Shown: positions 56,838 to 64,000 of the stretch, piece by piece
Position numbering within the stretch: the first letter of the stretch is position 1
Layout of the letters: each line of letters begins with the position of its first letter
Program-made: the position numbers and the translations under genes
Origin: Triatoma infestans
Taxonomy: Eukaryota > Arthropoda > Insecta > Hemiptera > Reduviidae
Direction: 5' to 3'
NCBI GenBank assembly: GCA_011037195.1
Contig: JAAEAF010002594.1
Location: forward strand, 124,001-188,000
Length of the DNA stretch: 64,000 nucleotides
The notes under the pieces: model-generated
Database searches by the model: none
The model's input: only the letters and a program-made list of their open reading frames with translations
What the model was told of the DNA's origin: nothing

Positions 56838-58530
56838 TTTTTTACTTTCTCTTATTTCCTCTTAGTAAGTGAAAGTATTACGATCGTATTAGATTTTCAA
56901 AATGGAGTTTTACCGGAAATATATGTTTTGAGGTCCCATGAGTTCGGAAAAAAAAAAAAAATGTTTTTAGCAAATGTTCTGTTTGGTGTGTATGTGTGTT
57001 TGATTGAAGAAAATTTGTTTACCGGAAGTGCAAAATTACTCCTAGTGAGAAGAGGAAGTATTGTAATCGTGCCAAATTTTCGATATCGAGTTTTCACCGG
57101 AAATAACCGTTTTGAATCCCCTATTATTATTATTATTTACAAAAGGGGAGGGCAAACCCTACGCTATCCAAAGCCTCCCAGGGTCCATATAGCTACCCCT
57201 AAAGAATAACAACCACTGGGACTAGAATGAAAATCCAAGCCCAGGTTTTAACCATCTAAGTTTCACCACAGACCGAACAAATCGGACCAAAACCTTAAAA
57301 GGACACAGCTTAAGATCCTCTACCGATATCCTATTCCGGCCGAAGGTCCTAAACCTAATCTCCTCACAACCCAAACAATTCGTCATCAGATGCATGGGTG
57401 TTTCCTCCTCAGTCTCACAAACTCTACAAAAGGGGTCAGGCACGAGTCCCATTATATAGAGATGTCTCCTTAAACCACAATGCCCAGTGAGGAATCCAAC
57501 CAGATGTCTGAGGGAGGTCCGTGAAAGACATCGGACCCCGCTACTCAAAGCTCCGTCCGGGCCCCCAATGAGCATTTTAGACTGCCGACAACCCACTGCA
57601 CTCATCCTTATGGATGAGTGCTGTGAGGTCATCCACGTCTGAAAGCCCCTAAGTAAGTGGTTTTTAGCAAATGGTCAGTGTGTGTGTATGTATGGTATGT
57701 ATGTGAACAGCATAGCTCAAAAACGAAAAATCGCAGAAAGTTAAAACTTGATACTCCATTTTGTTGGCATCACTATGGAATCCGACAGTAGGTCAGCGGT
57801 CGAAATTCCTCGACCGGAAGTACCACTTTACTAAATGGTTTTTTTTTCCCCTTTTTTTATCTACAATCTACAATTTTTATTTGAAAAAGTTCTCCGGTAA
57901 ATACATTCAAGGGCACTTTTAGGGGAGGAGGATGGTGGGTTGTCCTCTATAGTCCTATTTCAGTTTACTATACAATTCTATAATCTAAACAAATATCAAT
58001 TAGAATTAAATATATTGTTGAAATTCTGAGTGTGAAAAAAATCGGATGATCGGAAGTGCGATTTTTACTAAAATGTATTTTTCAGTTTTCTGGTATTTTT
58101 TTTATTTTCTTACAATTTTCTCAAAAATAGCTCGGACGATTTTCATTAAACTTTGAATATCAACTACATATGTAAAGATCTACAAGTTTTATTTAAAACA
58201 TTTCTCTGGGAAATTTCATTTAAGAGCCTTTTTGGTGGAGGGGTGGGGTTAGGTTTCCTCTAAAGTGCTATCATAGTTGATTATACAATCCCTACCATCC
58301 AAACAAAATGAATTATAAATAAATAGATGTCCAAAATTCCGAGTTTCAAGAAAATAAGCAAACGGGAAGTGCGCTTTTACTGAATGCGCGTTTTTTTTTT
58401 AGGTTTCGACAAACTCTAACGAATTTCATCAAATTTTGGTACACAAACTATAAAATTTGTCAATTACAATTTTGAAAACTGGAGTAGGAGAAAATTGTGT
58501 GAGTGTTTCATGCCAGATTTTTTTTGTTTG
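56838..58530 (+). repeat. Family H copies split by a LINE end
   Basis: A first start (56838-57045) is followed by a second start (GAGGAAGTATTGTAATCGTG at 57053) and continues after the LINE fragment at 57656 with GTGGTTTTTAGCAAATGGTC, CGACCGGAAGTACCACTTTA (57813), GATCGGAAGTGCG (58050), AACGGGAAGTGCGC (58363) and the 3' hairpin near 58488-58520. Confidence 0.78.
57126..57655 (-). pseudogene. LINE 3' end (C-terminal finger), 5' truncated
   Basis: The minus strand is open from about 57632 to 57222: SLRHLVGFLTGHCGLRRHLY, CRVCETEEETPMHLMTNCLG, CEEIRFRTFGRNRI and FKVLVRFVRSVVKLRWL. It holds the C--C---H----C finger of the RNase H LINEs. The 3' end is an (AAT)n tail (ATT repeats at 57122-57136 on the plus strand). 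Inserted into a family H element; same family as 22945-23670. Confidence 0.85.
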
Positions 58531-59022
58531 TATTTTGCGTTTTTTTTTTAGAGGGAATTCCCCCCCCTAAATGAGTTTTGACAGGTTTTAGAGTCGTCTG
58601 ACAGTACGGTTTAAATTTGAACTGCACAAACTTAGTTTAGTTTTGACAGAAGGCCTCGAATTCTCTCAGGTATATAGTATAACTCCAACCACTTTTTTTT
58701 TATGGCCAGCTCAACTAAACATTTTAAACGTTGCAATTTGAAAAATAAATTTGTTAATTAGAGTGTTTCATAAAAGATTTTTTGTTTTGTTTTTTGAATA
58801 AAAAAATGACTTTCCCTGAAAAAATAGGCATTGAAGATGAGGCAAAATTCAGGTTTCCACTTTCGACTAAACAATTCAACCTATTACGAGTTTGGTAAAG
58901 GTTATTTATTAGATTAAGATTTAGGGCTTCCTTTTTTTTTATGAATGGACCCGTTTGTAGGAAAATTTCATTTCCAGTCGAATATATTCAATAAGAAAAT
59001 TCAAGATATTATGCAATTTTTT
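58531..59022. other. Upstream region, nothing recognised
   Basis: AT-rich; a C run at 58560-58568. No gene. Confidence 0.4.
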
Positions 59023-59234
59023 TCCACGCGGAGTTCCCGAGTTCATGTCCAGTGATATCCTTAGATTTTTTCCCCTCCTAGGAGCATCTACAGTCCATCG
59101 TCCGGTGGTGGAAGTGTTGTCTGTAACGACAGAACACTTTCTGGAGACTGGCAGTGTACTGAGAAGGCTCCGGGCGCCAATGACCATAGGGCGTCTATTT
59201 GGAAGCGCCTTAAAGTAATTAAAAAAAAAAAAAA
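59023..59234 (+). mobile_element. SINE-A copy, 5' truncated
   Basis: Starts at CCACGCGGAGTTCCCGAGTT (no box A), has the body with CATCTACAGTCCATCGTCCG, 3' end GGGCGCCAATGACC and a GGAAGCGCC arm, then an A run. Confidence 0.85.
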
Positions 59235-59479
59235 TCATACCACACACACATTAAATACTGTAAAAAAAATGGTTAACGGCCACTCTCCTATCAGTGCAAG
59301 TTGTGTGAAGGTCGTCTTCTCGGATTAGGTCAGGTACATAAATACACCTAGGATGTAATGAGAAGACCAAACTGTAATTCGATCTGTAGAATGGATTGCA
59401 TTTGACTGTGATTGAAGGGTGATAGTTGAGAGCGGTAGAACAGTGTTCGCCATGGCAGGAGTCACGTACAACTCACAAA

Positions 59480-59796
59480 TTATCGAGTTTAATTTTTGAA
59501 ATACTATTTCGAGATCCTCTGAATATGAGAAAAATGGTTTTAACAAATGGCCGTATGTGGGTATGTATGGAAAAATAATTAAAAAGCGAAAAAATTGCAT
59601 GAAGCTATTTTAGGTACTACCATCGCTTTTGACACGAAACTTGCGGTCAAAATCCGTTAAAGAATGTCTAACTTTATTTAAATGTTTTTTTCCCCAGTTT
59701 TTTGCAATATTCTCGAGTACGGATCATATTTGTAACATTTTCCTGAGAAAATTGAAATTTTTGACGGATGCTGTAGAGAAATAGCAACTCATTTTT
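59480..59796 (+). repeat. Family H fragment
   Basis: Diverged 5' portion (GATCCTCTGAATATGAG, ATGGTTTTAACAAATGGCCG, ATTAAAAAGCGAAAAAATTG) that runs up to the start of the next full copy, again head-to-tail. Confidence 0.55.
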
Positions 59797-60806
59797 ACTT
59801 TCTCTTACTCCTAGTAAGAGGAAGTATTGTAATCGTGTCAAATTTTCGAATTCGAGTTTTCACCGGAAATATCCGTTTTGAGGTCCCCTGAGTCCAAAAA
59901 AGTGGTTTTTAGCAAATGGTCTGTGTGTGTGTGCGTGTGTGTGTGTTGTGTATGTAAGTATGTGAACAGCATAGCTCAAAAACGAAAAACCGTAGAAAGT
60001 TGGAACTTGATATTCCGTTTAGGTATCACCGTGGGATCTGACACTACGTTATCTGTCAAAATTCCTCAACCGGAAGTACCACTTTACTAGTTAAATTTTT
60101 TACTTTTTTGCGATTTTCTCAAAAATGGCTCCGACGATTTTCTTTAAACTCGAAACATCAACCACATATACAAAGAGCTACAACTTTTATTTGAAACATT
60201 TCTCCGGGAAAATGCACTGAAGGGCACTTTTGGGGGAGAGGTGGGGTAAGGTTTTTATCTAAAGTGCTATTTCAGTTTATTAGACAATTCTGTCATCTAA
60301 ATAATGTTAATTAGAATTAAATATGTTGTTGAAATTCCGAGTTTGAAAAAAATCGGATAACCGGAAGTGCGTTTACTTTACCCTTTACTAAATGATTTAT
60401 TCACTTTTTCGCAATTTTCTCAAAAATGGCTCCGACGATTTTTTTGAAACTTCGTATATAAACTAAACATGCAAAGATCTACAACTTTTATCTAAAATAT
60501 TTCTCTGAGAAAATTCTTTTAAGGGCACTTTTAGGGGAGGGGTGGGGTTAGATTTTCATCAAAGTGCTATCCTAGTTGATTATACAATTCTATCATCCAA
60601 ACATAATTAATTAGAAATAAATAGATGGCTAAAATTCCGAGTTTCAAGAAAATTAGTAAACCGGAAGTGTACTTTTACTGTACAGTTTTTTCAGTTTTCG
60701 ACGAATTTCATTAAATTTGGTACACAAACTATAAAATTTGTCAATTATCATTTTGTGAACTGGAGTAAGAGAAAGTTGTGTGAGTGTTTCACACCAGATT
60801 TTTTTT
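59797..60806 (+). repeat. Family H, best-preserved full copy
   Basis: Reference copy. Subterminal inverted repeats of 15 bp are perfect: ACTTTCTCTTACTCC (59797-59811) and GGAGTAAGAGAAAGT (60762-60776). The first overlaps a hairpin CTCTTACTCCTAGTAAGAG; the second is followed by a hairpin GTGTGA-GTGTT-TCACAC and a T run. Between them lie a TG-repeat region (59921-59945) and three monomers of about 290 bp, each with ACCGGAAGT (60070, 60361, 60660), ATGGCTCCGACGATTTT and GGGGAGGGGTGGGGTTAG-like blocks. Non-coding. This layout fits Helentron-associated non-autonomous elements. Confidence 0.75.
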
Positions 60807-60908
60807 TTCTAAAGTACCACTTCAACATAATGTACATTTTTTATTAACTATATAAAATTATGGTAAATCAAAAACATTGCTAGAAACTCAAATTTTGGAA
60901 AAAAAAAA

Positions 60909-61172
60909 CCTATGGCAGAACAGCCCATGAAGGGGCCAAGGCTTGCCAGACGACGATTTGAATTGAGGAGCGTGTTGTAACACGCCGCAGTTTCTCTCGC
61001 TGTTTAGTTCCGGCTCCGCTACCTAGGCGCGCTACTAATTGTAGTTTCCCAATTGTCTCACGATTCTTAGTGAACACCGACTTTACCTTCACGGGAACTG
61101 AACCTTGAATTTCGCATGGGAATCGAACCTTGAAAAGCGAGTCCGCTAGCCACTAGACCAACACGTGAGGAC
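60909..61172 (-). mobile_element. SINE-B copy
   Basis: Minus strand: CACGTGTTGGTCTAGTGGCT, GTTCGATTCCC, body GCGCGCCTAGGTAGCGGAGC, end GGGCTGTTCTGCCATAGG. It follows a family H terminus. Confidence 0.85.
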
Positions 61173-61264
61173 ATCAAATTTTGTTGGAAAACCGTAATCA
61201 AAGTAAAAAATGAGACGTGCCGATAGGTTTTTGAGTTTGTTTTTTTTTGAGGGTTCTGTACCGC

Positions 61265-62510
61265 GACCATTTTTGATCTATTGTACCCCCCTCTGGTGCC
61301 TAAGATGAGCTAGCTCATCTATAGCACCCTCTCCAGGTTTAGCTCCCTGAGGAATCTCAGGATCCTGGAAGGTTCTAGGGTAGGTATTTCTTCCTCCCCT
61401 ATCTGGTAACAACCCAGACTGCTGAATCTTCTTTGAATGACGGCATCACAGTCCGTGAGGAGATGTATCGGAGTTTCCTCCGTTTCTCCACAGAATCTGC
61501 ATGCGCCGTCATCTACTAGCCAAGCTTCCTCAGGTGCCCCCTGAGTCTGCAATGCCCCGTAAGGAATCCCGTAAGAATACGGATCCTATTCTTACTCAGA
61601 CTGATGAAGGCTTTCAACCTTTCCTGGTTATAGCCACCCAGACAGACCTTGGCCTGCCTCAGTCCCGGGATGGTGTTCCAGAGACGAGCTCTTTCAGCCA
61701 CCTCCTCCTTCTTAATTTCCTCTAGAAATACTTGGTCACTGACTCCACAAAAGGGCTCTGGCCCAATAAGAGGAGATACAGCGCCTTCTTTTGCCAGGGC
61801 GTCGGCTGCCTCATTACCCTTCCACGCCGACATGTCCCGGCACCCAATGTAGGGTAACCTTATTACTCCTGCCTAGGTCATTAAGCTTGCCTAGGCATTC
61901 CCATACCATTTTAGAACTGATTACATAAGAGCTCAGTGCTTTAATGGCCGCCTGGCTGTCGGATAGGATAACTATCTCCTGATTCCGATATCCTCGATCA
62001 AGGTTCAACTGAACGCACCTTCCAATAGCGTAGATTTCCGCCTGGAAGATGCTAGGAAATCTACCCATGGGTTCTGAGTGTTTGATTCTAGGCCCAAACA
62101 CTCCTGCCCCGGTTCCTTCGAGGGTCTTAGACCCATCTGTATACCATTTAATGGCATGCTTGCTAATGCTATCCAGGGCGGATCCATCGCTCCACTCTCC
62201 TTTCGTACTTAGCTTCGTAGAAAAATTCCTAACGAAGCTATATTTCTTAGTCATACTATCTCTAGGAAAGCCCCAGGGGAGGGAGCCAACAGAGGGAAAC
62301 ATTCGCCTCCCAAAACCTAGCCCACATCCCCCCATGCCCTCCCTAGAGATTCTGAGGAGGGCTCCCTTCGCCACTCGTTCCACCACTAGGTGGAGCGGTG
62401 TGAGATTGAGAATAACCTCAATCCCGGCTGTAGGACACGTCCTCATTGCTCCCGTCGTGCATAGACATGCAAGGCGCTGTACTTTATCAAGAAAACGGTT
62501 AAAATAATGT
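61265..62510 (-). pseudogene. LINE 3' half (RT end, RNase H, zinc finger) with frameshifts
   Basis: Three minus-strand frames join by frameshifts. 62446-61814: PTAGIEVILNLTPLHLVVER (region after RT), then RNase H with WYTDGSKTLEGTGAGVFG, FQAEIYAIGRC, VILSDSQAAIKAL and LHWVPGHVGVEG. 61833-61516: WKGNEAADALAKEGAV, GPEPFCGVS, RILTGFLTGHCRLRGHL. 61552-61319: CRFCGETEETPIHLLTDCDA. The RNase H DEDD residues (D of YTDGS, E of AEIYA, D of LSDSQ, D of AADAL) are all visible. Same clade as the fragments at 5990, 22945 and 57126. It is 5' truncated and interrupts family H sequence (fragments at 61173-61260 and 62520-62620). Confidence 0.88.
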
Positions 62511-63286
62511 TGTGTTTTCCTTCAGTTATTAAGTGGATCACTTTTATTTGAAAAACAATTTTCAGGAAAAAATTATTTAGGTTCTAGGGGATTTGCAGCA
62601 CATCATGCCAAATGTTATTTACTGGCTGAGTAGCGAAAGTTTATGCCAAAAAAAAAAAAGAAATGAAAAGTTATTTGGGTCAATTCAGTTCAGTATTATT
62701 GGCTCAGGCTAATGGACTACAATATAACCCCTTTTATCTCTTTAATTATGTTGAAGCAATAATTAAAGAAAAAAAAATCAGTGAATTCCATAATTGCATT
62801 ATCTGCAATGTGAAAGTCTTTTAATGTCAAAATTAAAGAAGGCAGTCATTCAATGACTACTTGTTTAAATGCTAAAGAAATAGAATGGTATATGTCTAAA
62901 TAAATATAACGTGATATTAGATTTTGATTGGCAGTCTGAAACCAATAAAAAAGATTTATCTGTTAAAATATTTTATTATCTGTCATGGTAAATGATGAGC
63001 AGTTGGACGTACAAATGGTATTTTCGTTTATTTTTGAATTCCACTGAAAGGGATAGTATTTAAGTTTAATAATTGGTCCAAGCATCAATATAATTTCAAG
63101 TTAGGCTAAACTTCCGAGTAATCTTAGAATTCTATAATACTTTTTTCTTCTTTTTTTTTTTTTTCAACGAAAAGAAAGAAAATTCGTATTACTAAATACG
63201 TAGGCTTCTTAAAATTCCTAAAATTAAAAAAAAAAAAAAAAAAAAAAAAATGTTCTTAAACACTCACACGACGCTTTTTTTCCCCC
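62511..63286. other. Upstream region, family H scrap then nothing recognised
   Basis: 62520-62620 has CACTTTTATTTGAAAAACAA, a family H piece displaced by the LINE. The remainder is AT-rich with A and T homopolymers (63153-63166, 63224-63250). Confidence 0.45.
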
Positions 63287-64000
63287 TACTTTCTCTTACT
63301 CCTATTAAGAGGAAGTATAGTAATGTTGTCGTCAAATTAGCGATATCAAGTTTCCACCGGAAATATCCGTTTTGGTTAGGTTTTCCTCCAAAGTGATATT
63401 TTAGTTTATTATACAATTTTCTGTCATCTAAATAATGTTAAATAGAATTAAATGTGTTGTTGAAATTCCGAGTTTGAAAAGAAAAAAATCGAATGAGCGG
63501 AAGTGCGTTTATCACTACCACTTTACTGAATGATTTTTTTTTTCACTTTTTCGCCATTCCCTCAAAAAAGGCTCCAACGATTTTTTTTGAAACTTCTTAT
63601 AAAAAACTATACATACAAAGGGTTACAACTTTTATTTGAAATATTTTTAAGGGAAAATTCATTTAAGGGCACTTTTTTTGGGGAGGGGTAGGGTTATGAT
63701 TTCCTCTAAAGTGTTATTTCAGTTTATTACACAATTCTATCATTTAAATAATATTACTTAAAATTAAATATGTTATCGAAATTCCGAGTTTTAAAAAAAA
63801 TCGAATGACCGGAAGTGGGCTTTTTCTGAAATATTTTACAGTTTTCTGCTATTCTCTATAAAACGGCTCCAACGATTTTCATTAAACTTGGTATATCAAC
63901 TACACATACAAAGGGCTACAACTTTTATTTGAACCATTTTTCCGGAAAAATTCATTTAAGGGCACTTTTGAGGGAGGAATGGGGTTAGGTTTTCTTCTAA
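63287..64000 (+). repeat. Family H copy, running off the window
   Basis: Starts TACTTTCTCTTACTCCTATT at 63291 with AAGAGGAAGTATAGTAATG and has two monomers (GAGCGGAAGTGCG near 63492, GACCGGAAGTGGG near 63807) before the window ends. The 5' segment between the start and first monomer is shortened. Confidence 0.75.

Noticed and set aside
59797..60806. Family H as a Helitron with CTRR 3' end
   Set aside because: No CTRR follows the terminal hairpin; the Helentron-type layout fits better.

Overview
This window is a stretch of arthropod nuclear genome, most likely insect. It is AT-rich, its exons have canonical GT-AG introns, and it carries animal-type retroelements and DNA transposons. I cannot fix the order. 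The only host gene I can support is a nicotinic acetylcholine receptor subunit on the minus strand. Five consecutive exons join in frame and match the insect alpha-1 (ALS) subunit: 29774-29883, 25636-25816, 19083-19729, 7950-8202 and 1558-1755, the last ending at the stop. Together they encode about 462 residues, from the mid ligand-binding domain through M1-M3, the M3-M4 loop and M4. The first three exons (signal peptide and N-terminal ligand-binding domain) were not found in the 34 kb upstream, so the gene runs past the window or those exons are hidden in it.

Everything else is intronic or upstream sequence colonised by mobile DNA. Intron 7 (1756-7949) holds a hammerhead-like palindrome, a SINE, a mariner with a duplicated DNA-binding region, a MITE and a decayed LINE. 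Intron 6 (8203-19082) holds a Penelope-like element with inverted ends, a second hammerhead-like palindrome, and a compound LTR structure flanked by GTTA. Nested in that LTR is an apparently intact 6.56 kb I-type LINE (ORF1 12394-13989, ORF2 14338-18009, 84-nt A tail, 9-bp target duplication). Introns 5 and 4 carry Penelope, LINE and solo-LTR remnants.

The upstream part (29884-64000) is a mosaic. It contains solo LTRs with 4-bp target duplications, two copies of a GGCG-rich repeat, a Harbinger and a pogo-like DNA transposon, three tRNA-derived SINE families (here A, B, C), several LINE 3' ends, and large head-to-tail copies of a repeat here called family H. Family H has the architecture of a Helentron-associated non-autonomous element (subterminal inverted repeats, internal monomers of about 290 bp, a 3' hairpin).

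The most informative relations are four. The intact LINE and SINE-A share the same 3' stem-loop, which suggests a driver and its parasite. Three unrelated palindromic families carry the same hammerhead-like core. The LTR/LINE/LTR nest can be dated by layer. Family H spreads an ETS-type ACCGGAAGT motif over tens of kilobases. All functional statements are inferences from sequence; no searches were run.
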